Assembly: GCA_037349105.1 (NCBI GenBank)
Contig: JAYJMM010000029.1
Span: forward strand, 1,364,001-1,428,000
Source: Limnomonas spitsbergensis
Lineage: Eukaryota > Chlorophyta > Chlorophyceae > Chlamydomonadales
DNA: 64,000 bases
Direction of reading: 5' to 3'
This document shows positions 54,603 to 64,000 of the stretch, piece by piece (positions within the stretch are counted from its first letter, which is position 1; each line of letters begins with the position of its first letter). The notes beneath the pieces are model-generated. The model was not told the DNA's origin, made no database searches, and saw nothing but the letters and a program-made list of their open reading frames with translations. Position numbers and translations under genes: made by a program.

Positions 54603-57600
54603 TCACATCCCCGGTATCAGCTCCTTCATGCTCGAGATGACTCTGAACTCGTGCGCCTCAGGCAGAGGCTTGTTGCCCGGCCGGGTGACCAAAACCACCT
54701 GCCAGCCAGCCGCCTGCGCCGCGACGGCCTCGCCGTACACGTCCGTCGCAAACAGGAGCTCGGAAGGCGCGTCAACGCCAAGCGACTGGGCAATGTCACG
54801 GTAGCTGCGCGCCTCCAGCTTGGGCCCAGAGTTGGTGTCAAAGAAGCCACATAGATACGGGCGCAGGTCGCCCACCTGGACAAATACAAAGAGGTCGCAG
54901 GGGATGAGCAGGTGCAGCAGGGTCGTAGGGGCAGCAGGATCACAGGGATAAGCTCATCCAGCCAAGCAGCATCAGACACCATAACGCAACAGGGCAGGCC
55001 CGATGCACAAGGCGCTCAGTGCAGGCACTGGGCTGAGCGGAAGATCTACTAGTTTTGTATCCAGGGCTCCCCGCAGGCTGCATTTGAAACAGTTTTTGCC
55101 CTTCCGCAACGCCCCCCAAGGCCATTGTTTCTCTCCTTCCCCCCCATCCCTCTCTCCCCCCCCCTCACCTGTGAGTGCCCGAAGAACAACCTCTGCGCCT
55201 CCCGCGAGCCGCTGGAATAGATGTACGTCTTGACGCCGGCTAGGCGCAGCTCCGTCAGTGCGTCGGGCACATCGCGGAAGAGCTCAGCTGTCATCTCCCC
55301 ACGAGAGAAGCCTAGGCGCCAAATGTGGCCCTGCCCGCAGATGAAAGGAAGCAGGCATGTGTATGTCCGCCAGCAGATTTAAGAGAGGAGGCAGAACATC
55401 AACCAACAAATGCAGGCAGAGCGGGATGCTATGCCTGATGTGCAGAGGCATCATGGTGATTGATTTTGTTGATCAGCATAACGCAGCTGTCCGTGGAACG
55501 AATGACCCATGGAGCGAGGAGGATTGAGCTCCACAGGCAAAGTGATGCCCAAGAGTTGGTCTGCGGGTGATTTTCTTGCCATGCCAAGCGGAAAACCTTG
55601 ACATAGACGGACTTGACCCGGACCTCTTAAAATTAGACATTATACATTGTCACTAGGATGAGATTTCAAAGGAGCTATACACAGTAGACAGACAAGGAGG
55701 CAAACTGATGCGAGAATCTGTTTCAGCCTGCATCGGCAACGATAAGAAATCACTTGCCGGGAGGTTGCCAGACTTCTCCTTGCAGGGAGGGGGGCGCTGC
55801 CCACATATTATAGATTGTCCCAGCTTTAAAGCCTTTAGTCCTGGCTGTGCAGCCTGCCCAGGTGCCGGCCTGATCCTGGCAGTGCTGATTCAAGTGCACA
55901 CCAGACCACTGGGCCAATGGGGTCTTGAGCATGACCAGCCTACTGCCGGTCGCCCAAGCAGGACAACTTGCTGCAACAGACCCCCTCCGCCATCGGCCAT
56001 GATGTCGCTGAGGTGCATCTGAAGCGCGCTAAAACAAACGGAGGCTCCTGCCCCCACCCACCTGCAGCGTCTTGAGAGCCCCGATCTTGCGGTCCTTGGC
56101 CATGGCACCTTCGACCCACTGGACAACCGCGTCGATCACTTGCTGCTTGTTCTTGCCGTCATCAGCTGGGATGAGTCGGGCACCCTCGATGCCCTGAGCC
56201 AGGTCATCTGCGGCCTATAGGAGAACAGCGGCAGTGAACACAACGCTCGTTTAGGGAGACTGCGGAGCTCAATAAGAAAGCCCCAATCTTACCTTTTCTT
56301 TTTTGTCACACGCTTTGCCCCTGTGCATCCAGCAGGCGCACATTCGGCCCTTGAGGCAAGAAGGACGGGTGCACGATACAAGGCCACAACGTTTAGAACG
56401 ATGTAACAAATCACAGTCTTTCGACACAAGCCGCGTTCCAACTTGGACATCAAACATAAAAACCTCTCTGGCCCTTGCGCACCCTTCACCTGCATTCTGA
56501 TGAGTTGCATGTCCTCGGTCGCCTCCGCACTCTCATAAGCTAGCTCCAGGTGACGCCGCGCGTGCTGCTTAGCGTAGGGGAACATCACGTCCGACACGAA
56601 CGAGATGGGAGCTACCGTGCCCTCAATGTCCAGCACCACGCAAGTGGGCAGCTTTGTGCCGTACCGGTTGCTGCGCTGCCGCTTGGCCACAGGCTCAGCA
56701 GCGACTGCCGCGGGCCCCGCCGCATGGCCGTTGGTTGCCACTGCAGCCGGCGCCGAAAGCCGCGGAGCAGCTGGCGGTCGTGAGGCATCCGTCCCAAGCT
56801 TGTGCATCTCAATGGCGCTCCCAAAGAGGTAGTCGTAACACTCTGCGTGGGTCTTGGCCTGGATCCAGTCCTTGCCCCATATGTACACACCTAGGGAGGG
56901 AGGGGGGCACAGGCGGCGGCAGTTCTTATCCTTGCGGATGCTGTAAACCAATACTTGGCTTCAATAAATAATTGAACTTCCACCTGATCACGTTCGCATT
57001 TCATCAGGAAGACACTCAGGACACAATGCAAAAGATGGAGACAGTGTGAAGTGTGAACCCTCAGGCTGACCTGCCGACCTTACTGACCAGCAAGCCAGGG
57101 TGTCCCAGCAGAGGTAACAGACCCGCAACAGTCCTCAACTGCTTCACTGTGTCCCAGCACCAGCATCGCAATACGGATTTGTGGACGATGCTTTAGGCCT
57201 CATTATGATCCAAGCGCCAAGTTCAGGGTTCAAGGAATAAGGTCTCACCGTGTCGCCGCACAAGCACTGCGTGAGAGCTGGGGTAGTCCTTGATGGCTTG
57301 TCGTAGCCGGTCTGTCAGCTCACACTCTCTAGCAGTGTTCTCAATAATGGGGACGATACAATTGCCGTAGAAGCCGTGGCCCTCAATACCCTGCGGTGGA
57401 GAGCAGAGAGAGTTCACGGGAAGATCGGCACATGATACAGGGTCTAGCACAGCAGCGACATACAAAGGAGGGTATTCAAGAACCAGCAACCTACAATTAC
57501 TTGCTACAGATGTTACTTTTTAAGTAACGTGTGTTCAGACATCAATCTTGAGGAATTGTGCTGAAGTCCCATCACGTACTCCTGTGTGTACAGCCCGCAA

Positions 57601-58706
57601 TGTCTACCCCATCCTCGTCTCTCACCTTGATCATCTCGAGGTGTGTGACCTTGAACTCGCTGGCTTCTGGATCCAAGAGAGTGGCCATGACAGCATTGAG
57701 CGAGTGGCTGTGAATCACCGCCCCCGCCCCCCGCAGCTCATATGCCTGTTTGCATAATACGCGACAGGCGGGGCAGGCAGACAAGCAGGCAGCACTGTCA
57801 GCGTGGCCCTTGTGCCTGGGAGACAGGACACGACCGAGCTGGCACCGGCAGCAGGCAAGATACCCAGCAGAGAAAAAGACGTCCCCGTCTTCAGTAAATA
57901 AGTGTAATAAATTGATGTGGCACATCCGCATTAGTCACTACTAATGGTTGACAACGTAAGATGCATGGCATGATGTGAGTGGTTGAGGCCATGCAGCACT
58001 ATTGAATTGAGAGTGTTCATGCTTCCGTTCAACACGTCACGGCCTGTTACCCAGGGGGGGCGTGCAGCGTGCCATGAAGCTGAAGTCACCAGACACTGGC
58101 TGGTCAAGGCCCTATCGACCAAATGGTGGCTGCCCAGTAGCCTGCCAAAGATATTTTTATTGCACACTAAAATGAACACTGCATGCAGTGCGCCATGCCG
58201 CCATGCTCCCACACGTACCGCCATGAAGAGCGGCATGCACTCGCTGAGCTTAGGGGGCCGCGCAGGCAGCGGCTTCACAGCAGGCGTGTGCAGGACCTCG
58301 CCCTTGGTGTCAAGAACGAACATATCATCCTCCTTCATCCGCTCCTTCTGCACGCCCGAGGGCGCCATGACGATGCTGTGAAGGGCATGCCAAGGCGCTG
58401 CGGGTGAGTCGATGGATCATGGCTGGGGTGCGGGCTCGGGATCTGATCTTGGATCACTTGGATATTGCGTGCAATGCTTTGAGTCGCAGCCGAGCAGTGG
58501 AAAGCTGCTGTCCCGCACCTGCCATCGCCGGCCTTCACCGAAATGCCGCCACCGGTGCCCCCGACCCAACCCTGGGTGTAGAAGAGGCTGCAGAGCTCAG
58601 CGATGAGCGTCTTGGCCTCATCTACGGAAGGGCCGGGTACCCGGACCGGTGTCGCTGCTGCTGCAGTTGCTGCAGCTGATTTGGCTTTAGAGGCTTTAGG
58701 CGCCAT
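54603..58706 (-). CDS. DEP1: Bifunctional methylthioribulose-1-phosphate dehydratase / enolase-phosphatase E1
   Basis: Eight exons: 58519-58706, 58219-58375, 57626-57745, 57249-57390, 56490-56890, 56062-56214, 55169-55330, 54603-54875; 531 residues (plant DEP1 about 500). Start [18 protein letters not shown], a poly-Ala leader without obvious targeting. N-terminal class II aldolase-like dehydratase (~25-245): [33 protein letters not shown], zinc ligands in AVIHSHSLN and later [16 protein letters not shown] low-complexity linker ([13 protein letters not shown]) joins it to the HAD phosphatase: [20 protein letters not shown] (motif I D-x-E-G-T), [17 protein letters not shown] (motif II), [19 protein letters not shown] (motif III/IV). 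It catalyses two consecutive cytosolic steps of the methionine (MTA) salvage cycle; the same fusion is standard in plants. All motifs are present, so it should be active. A 204-bp divergent spacer separates it from LPD1. Confidence 0.95.
55880..56034 (+). repeat. MITE-like repeat, copy 32
   Basis: CAGTGCTGATTCAAGTGCAC head, GTCGCCCAAGCAGGACAACT, CATCTGAAGCGCGCTAAAA tail. DEP1 intron 6, ending 27 bp before the exon 6 donor. Confidence 0.85.
58011..58182 (-). repeat. MITE-like repeat, copy 33
   Basis: GAGTGTTCATGCTTCCGTTC to ATTGCACACTAAAATGAACA then CTG; both termini show the TTCAT/ATGAA ends. DEP1 intron 2, ending 36 bp before the exon 2 donor. Confidence 0.8.
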
Positions 58707-58910
58707 CGGTGATCAGAAATAGGAGAACTTGTCGTGTGTGGAGCGTCTCGACCCCGACACCACAGGTAGTACTCGAAATGGCCAACAAAATGGCTCAAGT
58801 TTTCATCCCTCACTGTGGCCGTGATGCCCTCGTGTATACCCCAAACCCTTACCTACACCCCTACGGTCGGCGGATAATGTGAATCATCCCAGTCTCTTGC
58901 AGATTCAGCA
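58707..58910. promoter_or_regulatory. Compact divergent promoter, DEP1 / LPD1
   Basis: Only 204 bp between the two ATGs, so the promoters overlap or are shared. No TATA box seen. Confidence 0.55.
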
Positions 58911-61900
58911 ATGGCGTTGTCCTCCTTCAAGACCGCTCAGCTGGCCAAATGCTCCAGCAAGAGCTTGGCTGGACCAGTCCGTGTGCCGGTTGCCCTATCC
59001 CGTAACGCTAGCAGATCCATCTTTGGTGCAGATGTGCCACTTGTCAGCTCTTGCATCGGCTCTGTTTTCCAGCAGCCCAGGTGCGCAACACGGCGGGGGG
59101 TGATATCTATGGTGTTGTATTGTGTGCGTCTGTCGTGTCAGCATACTCGGCTGACAGCGGGAGTTTTCTACTTCAAAACGCAGGCGGATAATTGTCGGTG
59201 GCCGTGCTGCCCAGACGCGCCAGGCCGTGGTCGCTTGCGCCTCGGGTGCAAAGTACGATTACGATCTGGTCATCATCGGATGTGGCGTTGGCGGGCACGG
59301 CGCGGCCCTGCACGCAGTGGAGCAGGTACCGTATGCGTTAGTCGCGCTCACCCTTGATCCTCTCGAAATTCATATCTGCGCATGAGGTCATGCTTGAAAG
59401 CATGGCGCGGTAATTGCCAGCTGCATTCTGAGATGAGGCCCTCGCCACACATCAAACTGTCAGTCCGTGTCAGTTTGTTCCGTCCAAGCTCAGTGGGGCT
59501 GGTAGAAGGGATAAACTGTTTCAGCAGACGATTGTACTGAACCACAATCTGCACCATAGACTGCTCCACCAGTTCTTGACGCCACAAGCTCCCTCACTAG
59601 CTGCTGCTGCTGCTGCTCCCATGCTATCCCCCAGGGCCTCAAGGTGGCTGTGATTGAGGGCCATGACATCGGCGGCACCTGCGTCAACCGAGGCTGTGTG
59701 CCCTCCAAGGCACTGCTGGCTGCCTCAGGTCGCGTGCGCGACTTCAAGAATGCGCAGCACCTTAAGGCGCTGGGCATCCAGGTGGGGAAGGGGGGGTCTG
59801 GACAACAAGATGAGAAGGGTGCTCTGGGCATCCAGTTGGGAAGGAGGGGGGAGAGGGCTGGGTAGCCAAGATGAGAGGCCTGGGCATGCAAGCGTGGATG
59901 GGGTACGCTGAGCATTCAGGTTAGGCGGGGAGGGCGTTCAGGTGGGGGGAGGGCTGGGCATCCTGGTGAGGAGAGGGGGCTGGGCATGCAGGTGGTGAGG
60001 GGGGGGGCGGGCATCCAGGTGAGGAAGGGGTGGCTGAGCATCCAGGTGGGGAGAAACGGGTAAGGAGGTGTTGTTAATCCAATGAGGGCATCAGAGAACT
60101 GCGGTTGGCTGTTTTGGGGAGCAGCCGCCTGCATGGCTTCAGTGCACGTCATACACGATAGTTAAGCTGCATTGACACAGCCCATGTTGAGACTCACCCA
60201 GTGAGCCTGAATGCAGACACGTGGAGTCTTCAGTTTTTTCCGTAGCTGTTGATGGGGGGATGAGATATCAGAAAGCTTTTGCTGGCTGTCGGACTGCCTC
60301 CTGCGTAGCTGCAATGCATGGCATTCATATAATACAATCCTGCATGGCTCAAGTGCATGGTATAATTGTGAGGGAACCACTTGCATGTAGGCCATGTGCA
60401 GGCTCTCCCCAAGGTTCGGTATTTTGAGGTGCCTCTTACATTCAAGACCATGCCTTGCCATCAGAGTTTTGCAAATGCGCCGTGGTCCAGAAATTGTGTA
60501 CTTTACTGCCCCTTTCTGGTTCAGTAGCTGAATTCACCTTCAAATTATGGTGACTGAAACTCAGCTACGCAAACTCAGCCACCGTAATGACTGAAATTGG
60601 CACATTACTGCTTGCCATGCGCCTGCCTGACATCCAAGCCTCTGATGCATGCAGGTTGGGTCAGTCACCTTCGACCGTCAAGGCATTTCAGACCATGCGT
60701 CACAGCTGGCCAAGAGCGTTCAAGGCAACCTGAAGCGATCCCTCGAGTCCATTGGAGTGGTGAGAAGAGGGGGTGATGTGTGTGTGATGCGTGAGATGCA
60801 AAAGAGAAAAGCATCCTTGGCCTCTAGTCCATCGGAGTGGTGAGGAGTTGGTATGATGCATCAGGTGTGCTGCGTGAGATTTAATTATGAGCAACCCGGC
60901 CCTCGCGCTCATTGGAGTGTTGATTAGGGTGGTTGGTGATGTGATGTATGAGATTCCGGGATGTTGCGCACGGACTGCCTCCGGTAGGGCTGTGTACGAT
61001 TGCACATCAATGTTGTGATCCTGCGAGTCCATTGGAGTGGGTGTGGAGTGCAGGGTGATGCTGAAGGTGTGATGCAGGAGTGGGAGGTGTGATGTGTGAA
61101 GAAGGGTGGGAGATGTGGTGTACGAGGAGGGGGGGTGGATGTGTGATGCGTGATGGGGGGGGACTGAGGGATATGTGATGACTGATGAGTGACGAGGCTA
61201 AGGGGACTAGACTTACCAACTTCAGGGTATACCTATGACAGGTAGGACACTGGGGTGTTCTTGAAAACAAAACATTCTTCAGGAGGCCTACAAACTGAAG
61301 GAGAGAGGACTCCATCATGTATTTCGATGTATTGCCTGCCCTGGCTTGAGCTTCATCCTTCTTCAAGCATTTCTTGATAGGGAGCTGTGGACCTCCGCTT
61401 CAAGAACGGCTCGCTGGAGTGTCCTTGGGAGGTTAGGCAGACTGTGCTGCTGCGCCAGTTAAGTGGCCGGAAGGCTGAGGATGGGGGTGGCAGGGGATCA
61501 GATCAGTCGCTGCCCTCTCTCCATGCTGGACCAGCTCGAGGTGTCAGAGGATGCGTTGTGCCCATTCCATGGTCTCCTGGAAATCCTGGCATGAACCAGT
61601 CAATTACACCAGGGGGTGTGCATACCGAAAAGAGTTTTGTTCCAATGCTCTTCACGGATTTTAGACACCGTAGTCCTGCAGTCTGTCCTGTGGCATTTAG
61701 ATTATGCTGCTTGCTTGTTTCAGGTAGGTGCTACATCCTCCCGCTTCTCGCTTGGCTGTTCCTGGTACCCATGATGGGACACCCCCTGAACCCTGCATGT
61801 CGCAAATTAGCCCTGACTCCACAGTTGACCTGATCTCTCCCCGGGACATCTTGGTGGTGGTGGAGAGGGGGGCAAACCCTCCCTGCACCCTGCTCGTCGC

Positions 61901-63890
61901 CAAAGGGCCTCAACTTGATCTCTGACCTCATGTCACTTGCCTAGACATCTGAATCCGTCTCCACCTGAAACTTCCTGCTGGGCAGCTTCAACTTACAGGG
62001 TTCAGGGTGGAATCACTAACCCTAGGGGCTAAGGTCATTATTTCCGGAGTTGCTCTCCCGTCTGATTCCTCCGGGTAACCTACGGTGGCGTGGGAGAGAT
62101 GTAACCTGTAAACTGCACGTCGCTGATAGACCCTTAAGCAATAACCTACTACATGTATCCCGATGTGATCTCTGACTCAATGCATCTGGCTGGATCTCTG
62201 GCCTGTTTTTATCTTCAGGATATCCTGGTGGGCAGCGCCAAGTTCGCCGGCCCCAACAAGGTCAAGTACGGCATGCCCGGACGTGTGGACATCGGGGGGG
62301 AGGTCACTGCGCGGGACATCATCATTGCGACCGGCTCGGTGCCCTTTGTCCCTCCAGGCAAGTGTCTGCCAGCCCTGATGGTGCTGCGCATCCTGCAACG
62401 CGCACTGTGGCACAGAAAGGGATCTGCTGCCATGCCAACAGAAGATCCTGTAGTTTCTTGCCTTCGCCAAGCATGGCGCTGTTGATATAGGTTCCCGAAA
62501 AATGTGCCGAGCATTGTGCCGCTGACTTTTGTTCCAGGACTGCTGAGCTTACTTGATGGATGCCTCCTGTGGTTTCTCTCTTGTGATGTCACAAACCATT
62601 AATTGATTTTTCCACCCATGCCTATCTGCCACATATGGGCAGCTGGATGTCTAGGTATGCAGTGCACCCTAGGTTCATATCTCCTGTGCTTCCGATGTCC
62701 CCGTCTCCCTTGTGATGTCACTGCCTCCCTCCCCCCACACTATTGTCCTTCTCCCCTCACACTATTTGCCCCCCTCCCCTCACGCGCTGTAGGCATCCCC
62801 ATTGACGGGAAGACCGTCTTCACCAGTGACCATGCCCTCAAGCTTGAGTGGCTGCCCAACTGGGTGGCCATCATTGGATCCGGCTACATCGGCCTTGAGT
62901 TCTCAGATGTCTACACGGCGCTGGGCACGGAAGTCACATTTATCGAGGTGAGATATAGCACATGAGGGGCTCTAGCCAGTGGTTTAGCCACAGAGGCCAC
63001 GGTTGCTGATGTCATGATGTGTGACATCACATCAGGAGCAGGTGGGTGTCGCTTGTTGAGGCAGCTTGTAATGCTTTGTTGATAGCAGAGTGTATTAGTA
63101 TCATACAGTATGCAAATGACAGGAGCGAGTGCAAGACCAGATTTGTTTCGAATCGGCTGTGGACGCTTTTGAAGATGTGGCCTTGTGAACCGTGTGTAGC
63201 TTATTGTTTGTCCTATACATCCTGACATACCCTGCACCCCCCCCCCTCCTGCCTCTCCCCCACAATTCTCCTCCATCCTACCCCCTTCAGCAGTAACCCC
63301 TTTTTACCCCACACCACAGGCCATGGATAACATCATGCCCGGATTTGACAAGGAAATTGCCCGCATGGCTGAAAGGCTTCTGATTAAGGGCAGGCCCATC
63401 GACTACAGGACTGGATTGATTGCAACCAAGGTCACGCCCGGTGTACCAGGTGGGGTTGAGAGATGAAAGATCTGGCTGCATGAATCAGGGGTGGTAAGGA
63501 CAACAGAGCTTGCTAAATGGGGTCCCAGCTACATTCTGTGTAGACCGTCCTGTTTGCGAATGTGCACATTGCTGCCGTTGGAACGCCATGCGCGAGTAGC
63601 CCATTCAATGCAGCGCAGCACCTGTCTTTTTGACGCCCTGCTTATCTCTTGTTCCTCTGTTCTTCCCCTGATTGTTTGCTTGACAGATAAAAGATTGGGG
63701 CAGGGGTAATGTGGTGAATGATCCCACAGCCAGTGTGTATGCCCCTCTGGCCCGGATCTTTTATGAGGCTTGTGTCCCTCTCCCCTGCATGCTCAGGTGT
63801 GAAGCCTGTACTCATTGAGCTGACCGACTTCAAGACCAAGAAGGTGGTGGACATAATGGAGGTGGATGCAGTCATGGTGGCCACAGGAAG
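58911..63890 (+). CDS. LPD1: Plastid dihydrolipoyl dehydrogenase (5' part; continues past the window)
   Basis: Exons in the window: 58911-59080, 59184-59325, 59635-59781, 60655-60759, 62219-62357, 62793-62947, 63320-63449, 63797-63890; all phases agree and the last ends in phase 2, so the gene runs off the right edge. [20 protein letters not shown] and the following Ser/Arg/Val-rich ~60 residues form a plastid transit peptide. FAD-binding [18 protein letters not shown], redox disulphide [17 protein letters not shown], second FAD motif [17 protein letters not shown]-binding [20 protein letters not shown], then [19 protein letters not shown] and [10 protein letters not shown]. Sequence is of the plant plastid E3 type (compare [11 protein letters not shown]). 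Role: oxidises the dihydrolipoyl arm of E2 in plastid pyruvate dehydrogenase, supplying acetyl-CoA for fatty acids. Intron 5 is GC-AG. Introns 3 and 4 contain repeated copies of their own 5' splice sites. Confidence 0.95.
59782..60055 (+). repeat. Series of copies of the LPD1 exon 3 donor junction
   Basis: The true junction GGGCATCCAG|GTGGGGA recurs in degenerate form at about 59827 (GGGCATCCAGTTGGGA), 59884, 59911 (GAGCATTCAGGTTAGG), 59957 (GGGCATCCTGGTGAGG), 59982 (GGGCATGCAGGTGGTG), 60010 (GGGCATCCAGGTGAGG) and 60036 (GAGCATCCAGGTGGGG). At least two keep a usable CAG|GTGAGG/GTGGGG. Confidence 0.9.
60822..61060 (+). repeat. Series of copies of the LPD1 exon 4 donor junction
   Basis: The true end GAGTCCATTGGAGTG|GTGAGA (60745-60765) recurs as AGTCCATCGGAGTGGTGAGG (60826), CTCATTGGAGTGTTGATTAG (60908) and GAGTCCATTGGAGTGGGTGT (61023), each followed by TG-rich GATG stretches. 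The copy at 60826 retains a good donor. Confidence 0.9.
62351..62364 (+). other. GC-AG intron donor in LPD1 intron 5
   Basis: Exon 5 ends CCTCCAG and the intron starts GCAAGT; with acceptor CTGTAG at 62787-62792 the frame gives [14 protein letters not shown], exactly as in plant LPD. GC-AG introns need a strong CAG|GCAAGT donor, which is what is seen. Confidence 0.85.
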
Positions 63891-64000
63891 GTGCGGGGTA
63901 GCAGGGGGGGCATAGCCTACCAAACCACTTCGGTGGGGCGGTGGGCTTGTGAAGGGTCTTATTGCACATCAAGCCTCTTCAGCGGAACAATGAGTAGTGG

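Noticed and set aside
2605..58182. MITE copies as 'introner' elements creating whole introns
   Set aside because: Copies lie inside larger introns with separate splice sites, and some are outside introns, so they do not define intron borders.

Overview
This window is nuclear DNA from a green alga, most likely a trebouxiophyte (lineage inferred from overall look, not proven). Every recognisable gene is split by many GT-AG introns, and the proteins are plant/green-algal types: plastid dihydrolipoyl dehydrogenase with a transit peptide, the fused DEP1 methionine-salvage enzyme, a PASTICCINO1-type FKBP, a phytyl-ester-synthase-like acyltransferase. Possible chlorophyte TGTAA polyadenylation signals lie after some stop codons. 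No rRNA, tRNA, CRISPR array or prokaryote-style operon was seen. All gene models below were assembled by hand from the sequence: exon phases add up in frame in every gene, but no transcript data were available.

Layout, left to right: 3' end of a phytyl ester synthase-like acyltransferase (+, to 1713); a mitochondrial carrier (-, 2065-5573); a short TPR protein resembling the C-terminus of MET1/TEF30 (+, 6189-8240); SGNH hydrolase A (-, 9541-14872); two tandem genes for secreted Ala/Ser/Gln-rich, Cys-containing proteins, one short (D1, -, 17727-19343) and one long (D2, -, 20398-28090); SGNH hydrolases B (-, 30096-34484) and C (-, 35712-40091); PAS1-like FKBP-TPR protein (+, 40427-47513); a CAP10/GT90 glycosyltransferase (-, 48798-53546); DEP1 (-, 54603-58706); and the 5' part of plastid LPD1 (+, 58911 to the window edge). 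The block from 9.5 to 40.1 kb is a same-strand cluster of five secreted or signal-anchored proteins made by local duplication: three SGNH paralogues with identical exon architecture and the D1/D2 pair between them. A role at the cell surface or wall is an inference.

The non-coding part is unusually structured. (1) About thirty copies or fragments of one short (~150-190 bp) MITE-like repeat with imperfect terminal inverted repeats, ending in CAGTGyTCATTTTAGyGCGC-like sequence, lie in introns and close to stop codons, in both orientations and never in an exon. (2) Many introns carry tandem or decayed copies of their own exon/intron boundary: single partial exon copies, short series, or true minisatellites whose unit contains the splice site. 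(3) Large minisatellites fill other introns, notably a ~2.2-kb 15-bp array in D2 that creates long but meaningless open frames. (4) D1 is an internally deleted copy of D2 that still has an open reading frame if a 3' splice site inside the old exon is used. I consider the splice-junction amplification and the D1/D2 family the most novel observations.
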